DNA from: Apoda limacodes
Lineage: Eukaryota; Arthropoda; Insecta; Lepidoptera; Limacodidae
DNA: 64,000 bases
Assembly (NCBI GenBank): GCA_946406115.1
Contig: OX291552.1
Coordinates: 5,766,001 to 5,830,000 of the forward strand
Direction of reading: 5' to 3'
How positions within the stretch are numbered: position 1 is the first letter of the stretch; each line of letters opens with the position of its first letter. Under the pieces are notes generated by a model, which saw only the letters and a list, made by a program, of their open reading frames with translations, was not told where the DNA came from and did no database searches. Both the position numbers and the translations under genes were made by a program. Below are positions 1 through 12,600 of the stretch, one piece after another.

Positions 1-309
1 TAAGCAAAAATTACGGTACCTAAAAATTTACAATTTGATTTTATTCATCTCATCTATCAGTCATTTATAAATAACATCGTATTTTATTTAAAATTTCTCG
101 AGAAATCTTGTGCCTTCAAAATAAAAATTTAAGGACTCTATCTTTTAGACCGAAGTATTTAGAAGCCTAATTTTTTTACGGAGTTTGTGCTATATTCGCG
201 GATTATCTTACAAATAATACATTAATAATTTAAGGAGGTCCTCTTTCAAGAAACAAGTTTTAGCTGCTTTTATTATATTGTAAAAACATTATTAAATTAA
301 AGCTTTTAA

Positions 310-445
310 ACCTACTTGCCGTGATTATAGTGAGAGCTCAAAATTAAAATAACAAATAATAAAAACCCGTCAAATATGAGACGGGTCCGAGCCATTACCA
401 TATTAAATTCCTCTGTCAGCGCCATCTAGCGATTAATAATTCTAC
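310..445 (-). repeat. Dispersed repeat family D, antisense copy
   Basis: This segment is the reverse complement of 9600-9735 (shared ACGGGTCCGAGCCATTAC-type block, CAGCGCCATCTAG and AGCTCAAAATTAAAA). A third copy lies at 43700-44115. It has no coding potential. The 1-309 stretch before it is AT-rich and shows nothing recognisable. Confidence 0.6.
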
Positions 446-513
446 TACTACTGCCCTGCGCCCCTGATTCAAATAAAGAATTGAAGATTTATTAACTGTT
501 GAGTTTCTTTCAG

Positions 514-610
514 GACCCACAACCCCTTACACCGTGGTCTGGAGTAAGAAACGCCACTGCTTATCGTTCAGCATGTTTACAACTCGAATCAAGTTTGGAC
601 GTGATCCTTG
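514..610 (+). CDS. Carboxylesterase A exon 2
   Basis: Ninety-seven nt between TTTCTTTCAG and GTAAAAG. It encodes DPQPLTPWSGVRNATAYRSA followed by a Cys and LQLESSLDVIL, and ends in phase 1. It matches exon 2 of gene B in length and in the DPQ, WSGV, NAT and CLQ motifs. The Cys should pair with the Cys of EDCL in exon 3. It contains an N-glycosylation sequon (NAT). The exon is too short to stand out as an open reading frame and was recognised by comparison with gene B. Confidence 0.88.
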
Positions 611-3600
611 GTAAAAGAATTTCGAAAATAAATTACCTAATTAAGATGATTACAATCTAAGACCAATCTTGCACTAGGCTCGTGATCTGGATTGAACGGC
701 ACTTGATCACGTGACCACGTCAGTGCAGTTTACGAAAATAGATATCGTTAATTCGATCGGGGATGCCCCCATAATTTCCGTTAACGTAACGTTCCCTAAA
801 ACATGGTTGAGCGAAGCGATGGCTGATTCATGTGTCATACTCGTGAACGGGTGCCGCCTGTGGAGGCTGGTCTGCTTTTGCAAACTTCTTTGTATTCATA
901 GTATTTAGTCTTACTTTTTTGTTTTGTTAATAATACTGTAAGACATTGATTATTTCTTAGTGATGAATACATAAACTGTCTTTTGTTTATATTAGATACT
1001 TTTTTATGTTGTGCTTGTGCTTTATATTTCATGTTTTTTTATGTTTGTAATGGAAAGTGTCCTTTTATGATAGGGAGGGCATTTTCCAATATTTTAATTG
1101 GACGCTGTAAAAGAAAGGGAGAAAAGAAATGCCCTTGCTGAGTTTCTTGCCGGTTCTTCTCAGTACAAGGTCTCCCGCCCTGTAGACTTACGAACCGATG
1201 GCGTAGTGACATTCATAAGTGCTCAATTATTGTAGCCTAATCTGAATAAAATTATATTGAATTGAATATTGAATTGAATTGAGTTACACTTGAGCTCCTA
1301 TTTTTTTTTTAAATAAAACCTATCTAACGATACACCGTAGGTTCAATGGAGCATGCGCTGAGGGTTACATGCCTCAGTTTAATGTACGGAGAGATAACCT
1401 AAAAATTTTATTACACTTAATTTCAACTCAAAATGTATGATGGTCCACATAAGACTCCTGTAAAATTTCATCAGAATAGATCCAAAGATGGTGGAATTAT
1501 AAGACAACATTTGGACGGACGGACGGACATGACGAATCTAAGCCTAAGGCAGACCTATTACCTAATTCTGTTTACAACTTATAAAGTCGGTTTCGTTGCT
1601 TAATGAGTAATGTCCCGACTACTGAATCGAGGGTCGTGGGTTCGATTCCCGCACAAAAGAAACATTAATGTGATGAACATTTGTGTTTGTCTTGATAACT
1701 CTGTATAATGTTTATGTATTTACAAAAAAAGTATATTTATATATGTATTTCTATCCGTTGTCTGGTATCCAAAGTAGTAGGTTTGCTTAGTTTTGGACCA
1801 GTTAGTGCTGTGTTAGTCCAAAAATATTTATTTATTTACCAATGTAATATTGTTTTACATAACAGGGGATGAGGATTGTTTATTCATAAACATATTCTCT
1901 CCAAATATTGATCGCGCCGCACGTCTACCGGTGGTTGTATTCATCCATGGAGGCGACTTCATGTCCGGTTCCGGTGACCTCTACGATCCATCACCACTCA
2001 TGAACTTTGACATGTTGGTTGTAACAGTGAATTATAGACTTGGGCCAATAGGTGAGTATGTATTTGTAATGTAAAAATTTGGTTGTTTGTTACTGAATCA
2101 CGCTTCAACCACTGAACGGATCGGGATGAAACTTACCCAGCAAATATTGCTTTGCCCTTCGATGCACTCATCTTATAGCTTGTTACAATAAAGTGGACAG
2201 CGTAAACAGCTTCTCCATGAAAAAACACTTAGATGAGTCAACTTTTACTATTATAATTCAAACGATGACACAGTTTATCAATCATCAAAAAAAATCCAAA
2301 AGTAACTCTTACTGTCTGTTATCTTTTTACGTTTTAGCCGCTGAACCGATTTAGATGTAATTTGGTAAAAGATATTTGAGACCCAAGAAAGGACATGGGA
2401 TAGTGTTTATCCCGAAAAGTTCAAAAGTCCCCCCGGAAATAATTATAACCGAGCTAAATTTGACCATAGCTAACATAGAGTATATGATAACCGAATTTAA
2501 GAATCATTAACTAACTTCCAATAATTCGTTATAAGAATGTATATTATTTTCATTGACCTTATGTATTAGAAAACCACCATTAACAATGTGTTATTTTGTT
2601 GCTAATATCAGACTGTAGAATTATAATGTAGTATCTATATGTTTTTTTATTATTTATTAACTTAGTTATTTTAATAGGTCTGATAATCAAAATCGCTAAA
2701 TTTGCATTTTCCTTACATTTTGAGACCTGAAGAATCGTTTGCCACTATTTGTAAAGTGAAACTAAGCGCTTAGCGCTGTGCACTTTTTTTGTGATGGGTA
2801 AAAAATGTTAATCCCTATAGGACAAATAAAAAGTAAGAGGAAATTGGGTTGATGAAAAGATGAAAGTGCGGATTACAGATGTTAAAATGTTATATCCAGG
2901 TTGTATGTTTTCACTTCTGCCGGCACTCCCGGACTGCAAACCCTTTTTTTTGAGTTATGTCTGTGTGTGTGTGTGTAATTATGTATGTATGTAGGTTAGC
3001 CTTTTTTTTGCCCTTGTATTTCTCAAGAACCAATCGACCAAATTGTCTCGTGACCATATAAATCGATACACCAAAACCACAACCAAAAACTGATTTTTTA
3101 AAGACGCAGTAATCTTCATGTATAAATTCTCAAATATAAAAAAAATGTTCTCAAGAGAAGTTGCTCGTGCATTACTTGCTACCAAAATAATATTTTGAAT
3201 TGGATTTACTAACTTTAAATACAATTCTACTAAGGGCTATTTTGCTTTATACTCCCTATTAATTCCTAATACGCTTTCATTGTTAGAAATTGACCAATCT
3301 TTATTTGTTTACATGTTTTTACTGGGAAGGGTTGTTGCTAGTAGTTGTTCTCAGTGTTGTCATTTAGCAGCAAAATGCTGCTTTAAGCCCAGTACTTGAT
3401 CTAACCAACAATAGTCAACCCTAATGCACAGAGTGAGGGTTAGATACAGAGGTCCGACGAAAGGTGTCCTGATAAGGCAATCGTTCAGTAAGTGCGGAGC
3501 AGGGAGCGACCCCAACTAGCCTCAGTGTCATTGGGACCTACCTTTGTATCTAATCCCTACATTGTGTTTGATGCATGTTTACAATTTTCTTAAGGACAAC

Positions 3601-6600
3601 TAGTGGTTCACCTGATAGACAGGATGAATTCTGGAAATTGACTTAATGACTAGAGAATTTTTAATGTCTAAGATAGGTCTTGAATCTAATTTTATATTAT
3701 GTTCTCAGGTTTCTTGACCACTGGCGATGAAGTTGTACCCGGTAATGCTGGATTAAAGGATCAGGCAATGGCCTTGAGATGGATTAAAAGGAACATAATG
3801 TACTTCGGTGGTAACCCCGACAGCGTTACTCTGACTGGTCACTCCACAGGAGCTGCTTGCGTTTATTACCATTATCTGTCACCTTGGTCTAAAGGTGAGT
3901 TGGAACAAATAATTAAATATGGGAAATGTAACAAACTAGACAAGTAAGCTCTTGAGAGTCGTCCTGGTCAAGATAAGAGTTAGTTTCATAAATACCTATA
4001 CTAATAAGATTATATGTTTGATTGTTATATTTTTTTTTTTATACCACTAAGGTGGCAAATAAGCCTACGGTCTGCCTGATGGTAAGCGGTCACCGTAGCC
4101 TATGGAAGTTTGCAACACCAAGGGCATCACTCGCGCGTTGTCGACCCTTCAGAAATCTACTAACTTCTTTTTTGAAGAACCCCATACTGTAGTCCTTAGA
4201 GAAAACCTTGGCAGGGAGCTCATACCATAACCTAAGCGTTCGCGGGAGGAAGTTTCTCTGAAACCGCACTGTACGCGACCATTTCGGTTCTAAAGTGTGA
4301 GAATGAATTTTTTGCCGATGGCGAGCGGTGCGATGGTAGAAAATAGCCGTGGGCATCATTTCGAACAATTCCTCAGAACACAACCAATTGTACAAGCGGT
4401 AGAACACACACAGGGAGGCAAAGTCTCTCCTCAGACTTAGGGGCTCGATACCGCAAGTGAGTTTGGGATCGTCGACAATTCTCACAGCCCATCGTTGAAC
4501 CGAGTGAAAAGGGCCAAGCTGGTATCCGGGTGCACCCGCCCAGAGATAGCAGCAGTACTCCATATGGGGCCGGACTTGCAACTTGTAAAGCAGCAACCTT
4601 TGCCCCGACGTAAAGTACTGCTTCGCTCTGTTGTGTTAACTCAGTTTTTTGGACACCAGCTGTACTCGAAACTGAACATCGCTGGAGATGTGAACATCAA
4701 GGACCCCAATGCTCTTGGAGATGGAGAGGGTAGTGTTCTGGAATTATGGGACTACAAGGAATGGAGTTTTCTTAGCGGTGAATGCGCAGACTTGTGTCTT
4801 TGAAGGGTTGAATCGGACCAAGTTTTCCCGTCCCCAGTCAGAGACCTTGGACAGACCGATCTCGATTTGAGACACAAGTTCTTCACGTTTTTCGTCCACA
4901 ACAGAACGAGGGATGCTTGCACGGCCCGTGTAATTAGCGTCTCCAGTACTGTCATCTGCATAGCAATGTATGTTGTTAATCTCCAACATATCATTGATGT
5001 GCAGTAGAAACAGCGTAGGAGACAGCACAGAGCCTTGCGGGACACCAGCATTAATGTCCATGCTATCAGAGCAACTACCGTCAACTACGGCTCGTATGCG
5101 TCTGCCGGACAAAAAGCTAGCCACCCATTTGCACAAACCCTCGGGCACTCCGTAAGATGGCAACTTCGATAGAAGACCCCGGTGCCAGACCCGATCGAAC
5201 GCCTTCGCTATGTCTAGGCTACATGCCAATGCCTCCCCCTGACACTCAATGGCTAGTGCCCATCGGTGTGTGAGATACACTAGAAGGTGGAGCGACCGTG
5301 GCGAAAGCCATATTGACGGTCGCTGATCAGGTCGTGTTTTTCTAGGTATCTCAAAAGCTGTGTGTTGATCACACGCTCCATCACCTTGGAGAGGAGAGAG
5401 GTAATAGCGATAGGCCTGTATTCGATGGATCTGACCTACCGCCCTTTTTGGGCACCGGGTGCACATTCGCAGTCTTCCACGAAGACGGAAATTGCCTAGT
5501 ATGTTAGGAAAGCGCGAAGAGGCGCGTGAGTACAGGACATAACTCAGGAGCACACTGCTTGAGCACCACTGCTGGTATACCGTCTGGCCCACTCGACTTA
5601 TGAACGTCTAGGGAAAACAACGCCCGCCGGACCTCTCGCTGTGTTATAGAGATTTCCGGCATGGTCTTACCGCACCACGGTAAAGTAGGTAGGTGGTACA
5701 GCGCCTTCCTCGTTCATATTCGAGTTGGAGGCAAAGAGACTACCCAGTAGATCGGCTTTCTCTTTTGCACTATGGGCCAAGTCACCATCGGTCTTTCGCA
5801 GTGGTGGTAACGACGACTGGCAGAAGTTCCCCTCGGAGGATAGCTCGCAAGTCGCCCACCTATTTTGCCGATGAATTGGAATTTTGCTCTGGGAGTTGCT
5901 TTCTTACTGAACCTCGAGGCAGCATTTAATTTGCGTTTAAACTCAGAAATATTCGGATCCTTATTATTACGAGCCGTGGTCCAAGCTTCATACTCAGTGA
6001 CTGCGGCTGCGCAGACGTCAGGATCGTCTGAGCTAAAGCAGAGCTGCCTCCACGGGTACGATGCATAAAATTCTCGCAATCCGTCCCAGTCTGCCAACTT
6101 ATAGTGCCACACACGACGCCAATTAGTTGGCCCAGAAGGATCGAGTTGTGTGCATTACATTTGAGTCCAAACGAGACAGTGTTCCAAGGAGCCAAGAGGC
6201 GCATCCACTGAGACGGAGTATCCGTCCGGACGTGTAGTCAGCAGAAGGTCCAGTAAGGAGCTCGTATGGTCCTCTATATCTGGTATTCTCGTTGGAGAAA
6301 GTTTTTGATTGATAAGTTGATTAATTAAATTAAGCAGTATATTAGCAGATTTTATTTAAACATATTTTAAGCAGAGAAACATTTGAATACTTGCTTGATT
6401 TATGAAACTTTCCTCAAATTAAATTAATCTCTAGCTGAGCTGAAAGACGTGGTTCTGCTCTTTCCGTTCTTCGTGACTATTTTTCGTTCTGCTCGGCTCC
6501 TAAGAATTGTTGCGTGAAAAAAAATCGCCCAAGTGCGAGTGTGGCTTGCACACCGAGGGTTCCGTACAAACTTATGATACGTACATAGATTTTCCATCAT

Positions 6601-9600
6601 GAGATCAAGTCTCCTAGGTCAACGGAAAGTACCTCATAGGTTTTGAATTATTTGTGTCACAATATGCGAATGACCGTATTTTGGGCATATTTTTTTCGCA
6701 TAGACTTTTAGAAGCTTGACTATTTTAGAACACTTAGTGCCCGTAGACTTTACTTTTAGATTTTAATTTGAACTTGATACCTCCACGCGCTCTTGAGTAA
6801 AACAATGAAATAAAGTTAGCATTATGGTATATATACGATAATTTTGTTAATATTTTCGTCTACTGGGATGAATAATATTTTTTATCTCAAGCTTGGACGT
6901 GTATTACTGTCGCAGCTGCTCTTAGCAGAATAATACATTACACAGAAAAAATCAAAAAGATGGTTGCCGACATCCAATAGGATATGGCACTCGAAGAAGA
7001 AGATATTAAGAATAAATTTTCAAAAACAGTTTCACTATTGCCTTTAGATAGATCAAAGAACGGACGTGTACCTACGTATTTTATTTCATTTTCAGGTGCA
7101 TTTCACAGGGGTATAGCTTTCAGTGGCTCAACTTTATCAGGCTGGGCTTTAGATACGCAGGGTGTCCAGAAAAGTAGGGAGCTATCTGCCGTAGTGGGCT
7201 GCCCTTACACAACCAGCCAGGCTATGGTACAGTGCCTAATGAGTAAATCAGCCGCAGACATCGCAAACGCACAAATGCAGACTATGGCAGTACGTTCACA
7301 CTCATTACTTTTATTACGTTTTATTTTACTTTTCAATTAGCACAGAGATTCCTGCTATAACGCAGACTAGCACTAAGAAAGGATTTCAATAATTTATTCC
7401 GTGTTGAAATAGGGTTTGAAAGGTTATAATGTTATTCGTCATTATTAAAGCTACTAGCGACTTATAAAGTCCTAGTACATCAATCCTACAAATACAGAAA
7501 CTGCAATTGTTTATGACGTTCGTAACCAGCGTATTTCCATGGCAATTATGTAATTGGGATTTTTTGTAGTTGGCTCAACTGGTAGAGCACTTACACGGAA
7601 TGTAAGGATGTTGCAGGTTCAAGTCCTGGCTCGAAGTTAATCTTTTTATTGTATTTATGCTACGAAAATATTTATTTACGTTGATATTATTAAATATAAA
7701 TTCATAAAAATAGATATTTAGCCTATAGGTCAAAAACTTAGATTGATGTGTTTCACCGTTTTTGAAAAATTATCCTTTACATGGCATAAATAGGGGATAA
7801 AAATTTGTATCAGAATTCCAATATCTTTGTAGGTCAACTCAGGCGAAGTTGCGTAGAAATACTAGTAGGTATCTTAATATAAACAAACACATAGTCCAGT
7901 CGGTAAAAATCAAACCACCTACATCAAAATCTTCGAAAAACTTGTAACAGCAGTTTTTCTTTAAAAGTATTAGTGGATTAGTGAACTATACAAATAAAAT
8001 CAAAACAATCTGAATTGCAGTTTAATTGGTTTCATACAACTGAAGTGAGTTATTGCCTTTTATAGGTACATATACACCAACTTCAAACTGTAATTGGGAT
8101 CAGATTTTTGAGAAACTGTTAGAACATAGACACCAACTTCAAACTGTGATTCAGATCAGAGCTTTGGAAATAATTATTGCTTTTTACCTTTTCAGTGCAT
8201 CCATTAAAGCCGGTTGTTTTTTTTGTTCAAAAGTTATTAAGTGAGGAATTAAAAGCCGTACACTAAAAACATCCATACTCGTAACAAAATCGATTGAGAA
8301 GTTGGTTGAAAAGGCGTTTCACCAGTTCCAAATTAACACTATTTTTTTTTTACCAAAAGTTAAAGTTTTAAGTTCACTACATTAATATGGGACATATTTG
8401 GAAAATCTGTCTTTATATGAGAGTATATAGTAATATAAACATCCGAATTGATAACCTCCTTCTTTTTAAAGTAAGCTAAAAATACTATACATTACGAAAT
8501 TTCAAGTGTTAAAAAAGTTTCTACATTTTGGGAGCTTTTGCTCATTAATTTACAGAAATTTTTTTATCTTACCTAATCAGAAATTGGTTTATTCAGTTTA
8601 TTTAAGGTAATTTCTAATGAAAATGTCTTCCTCTATTATTATTAATTTTTTATAGGATAAGGAATTTCGTATCTACAGCATCTTTCAACCTGTTATCGAA
8701 TCCCCGAAGGCGAAAAATCGATTAATTGAAGAGCATCCTTACTGCGGTGCTATCGCAGGCAAGATGCAGAAACTACCACTGATGATGACTACCACACGTG
8801 AAGAAGGACTCATACCTGCTGCTGGTGAGGAAGCTCTTACTTTATATTTAGACGACAATGTACCCTAATTTCCTTTAAGAGGGCGATATAGGCCAGAAAG
8901 CTAATTTCTGTAATTCTGATGTTGTGTATGTAAATTTACTACTATAAATCATTAGATAATGTCATATACATTACTATGAGATATATATGTTATATACTTC
9001 TTAAGTAATTTATACCGTAATAACGCCTTGAAACATTAAATTTTTTGTATGGAATTTAACGTTATTACCGTTTTGTAGTCACATTTTTTGACTTTTCGCT
9101 ACAACTTAGAGTCTATGCACTAGATAACAAGCTATTTTTATTATTTAACCAACTTTCATTATAAGCAAATGCAAAACACGCTTTAAAAATTTGCACAAGT
9201 GTTGAAACAATGGTCACTTCCAGATTTTTTATTGCATTAAATACAATAAATGAAAATCATTCAGTAAGGTTATGCACTAGACAAAAGCAAGTTTTATAAC
9301 ATATATTTTTTTCAATGCTTTAGATACTATAGTTTAGCCACAAAATTTGAACAAAAACGGCGTATTTTCGCGGTCTAGCCTATACCCTAGCCTTAACGGT
9401 CTATTATACTCGTTCTAGATTGAAGATGTGGCTAAATTAAATAAAAATCGGTCAAGTGTGAGTCGGACTCGCGCACCGTGGACTCAGTAATTAACGAACA
9501 CAAACAAAACAAAAGTCGCTAAGTGCTCATTCAACTATTCACTGACCACGCCCGACGGTGTTTAACTTTGAATATTGTTTCCAACAAATAAACTTTATTT

Positions 9601-12600
9601 TTTATCTTAATAATCCCTAGATGGCGCTGATACGGTAATTTAATATAGTAATGGCTTGGGACCGTCTTACACTTAGCCGGTATATATTATTTGTTGTTTT
9701 AATTTTTGAGCTCACTCTATAATCAATGCAAGTTTGAAGCTTGAATGCATTATTGTTTTCACGATACAGCAAAAACAACGAAAAAATTTTTGTATGTTGT
9801 CGATGAGTCTGAACTCTATTACAATGAGCCCATAATTGTGATAGAATTTACTCTTTAAGGCAACGATCTGTTTGTTATTTACTGATAAAACCTATTTCAG
9901 CTTTTGCGGATAAACCAGAACTTTTGGCCAGGCTGAACGAACGTTGGCCAGCAATCGGCAGCATGTTCCTCAGCTACAACAAGACTCTTCCGGAAAGCCG
10001 TAGTGCAGAAGTGTATCAGAAGATTAAGAATTTCTATTTTAATGGACAACCAATAAGTATGGACACATTCTCATCATTTGTGAGGGTAAGTATACCTAGC
10101 GGTATATGACAATGAATCCGATATATACAACAATTTGCAACCTGTTTGCAACAAATTGAAGAGAAATTAACCATATTTGGGAAATCCAACTTATATTTAC
10201 TAAGCTAAAATGAAATTTTTGCTGTTTGTATTTGTTCTATAAATAAAAGTATTACGTATAAAATAGACCTGAACAGAGGCGGCTCTTGACAATTTTTAAT
10301 AGGTGTTCAGTGTTCACTGTTCACTAAAAAACAAAAAAACGGGTTGCACTCCGGGAGTGCCGGCAGAAGTGAAAACTTGAATATAATTTTTGATATTTTG
10401 GAATGGTTAGGGAATAATTTTGCACGAATTGCTTTAATTATCAGTATAAAAGTACTATAATTTATGTGGTAAAATACAATATTCATTTATTGCCCTATCG
10501 TACACAAACATGACAATTAATATAACATTAAATATTTAACACTTCAGAACTTCGCCGCACGGTAGAAAGAGAGGGGGATACTCGCTCTCCTACTCCTCCT
10601 CCGTCTTACGAATTTTCGATCAGGTCACGTGATCCTGACGCAAGTTTAACATTTTTTACCCATCACAAAAAAAGTGCACAACGCCGCTAAAGAAGCTTTC
10701 ACTTCAAAAACAAGAGAGTAACTTATTTCTTATACGCTAAACTTTTATTATTCTATTTAGGTATACTCGTAACTAAAATTAATTCGCCTATTTAGATTCA
10801 CAAACGCGCGTCGAGCGTGTATGCTTTTGTGTTACATTTTTGTGACCATTTGTCTTTATTTCAAGCTGAATTACTAAAATCTTTTAGCACTGTTTAATCA
10901 CTTCACAATAATCACATTTTATTTTGCTATAGTTACTTATTAGACAATAAACGAACTGTTTATGTACATGTAGATATGTACTTATTTAATAAGAACTTTA
11001 CTTTGTTAATAAAAACTCGCGCGCACGAATGACATTTCTTGTGATAAGAGCGGCAACAGCACGCCGGCGCGGCGCAGGTCGGACCGAAGGCGGGAGTCAG
11101 GCAAAATCTCCTGTTTAACGTGCGACCTGTGTCGAACTTTTTCTTTCACACTTGTGCATTAGCTTTAAGTCTCTGTACTGAAATTCGTTTCATAGGAGCG
11201 CAATTGCTAGCGCTCCACTTAGTAACACAATCTCCTTAGTGCAATTCCATACCAACTTGAGTTAACTGTGTGTGTACAGAATATTTTAGGTAAAATGCTA
11301 TTTTAACATAAAGAGTAATAGAAGCATAATAATTATTTATCTTAAATAAAATATAAAACATATTGTTTCTTAAGTAGATTATTATTTATGGGAGTGCGCT
11401 GCACCAGCGCTTTTTAGGACGAGCCGCCTCTGGAAGCGTATTCTACGATGCAACTGTGCTGGTGCTGATCTGCACTTTCAAGTCTTTATAATACCCAAAG
11501 TGTAGAGGTGACAACTTTCTCTTATTAATAGAATCCTATATTTTTTTTTGGAACAGAAAGCTGATTGAAGAGTTCGTTCAATTGCGTTGAAAAGTTTGCG
11601 AAGAGCTTCAGGCCCAAGTTAACGAAACTAACAAGCAAAAAACACAAAACAGGCGATAGACTTTCCCTTTCAGATAAATATCCTTAGATTTTATGTTGAT
11701 TTTGTCCGGCGGGCGTCGCTTTCTCTGGAAGTTCATAAGTAGAGTGGACCAGACGGTATACCAGCAGTGGTGCTTCAACAGTGTGCTCGTGAGTTATGTC
11801 ATGTACTCACGCACCTCTTCGCGCTTTCCTACAACACTAGGTAATTTCCGTCTTCATGGAAGTCTGCGAATGTGCATCCGGTGACCAAGAAGGGTGATAG
11901 ACCAGGAAGCCTACAACTAATATCAGTTTCAATTGTAAAATCCTACGGCAGTCGGGAAATCTACTAAATTGGTACTCTTGAACGTCGTTGTAGTTGCTCA
12001 ATGATTGATGCTCTTGAATGTCGCTCAATCGAGAATGGAATTTGGTGGCCAATTTCGGAACTAAAATCCTATACAAATATTAAGAATCGGTACTCTTGAC
12101 GCCATCGGATCGAGAGTGCTATTAGGCACGATGATCTGTGAAAAGAAATGTCAAAATTCTAAATTAACAAAACAAAACTATTGCTACGAAGATTTTATTT
12201 TCACTCAAAGGGAATATAATATACAACGTCTTTCACTTTAATTGTTATTACTTTCAGTATTATTTTTTTATCTTGTAATTTGTGATTCTGAAATGTGTAT
12301 AGTCCTCATTTCAATCCAATTGTAATTTGGTTTAGGAGTACAGATAGAGATCGAGTTTAAGCTTGCCGCGAAATTGGATTGAAACTGGATTGGGATTGAA
12401 ACTGATATCAGTTGTAGGCCTGCTGATCTATTAAATTGCAGGTCAATCGATACTACACTCTTCTCTCCAAGGTGATGGAGCGTGTGATCATCACACGGCT
12501 TCTAAGATACCTAGAAAGACACGAACTGGTCAGCGACCGTCAATATGGTTTTTGCCACGATCGCTTGGCTAGTGACCTTCTAATGTATCTCAAACACCGA

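Noticed and set aside
4970..5155. Small plus-strand frames recurring in L1 copies (also 27625-27810 and 20701-20886)
   Set aside because: Antisense shadows of the RT coding strand.
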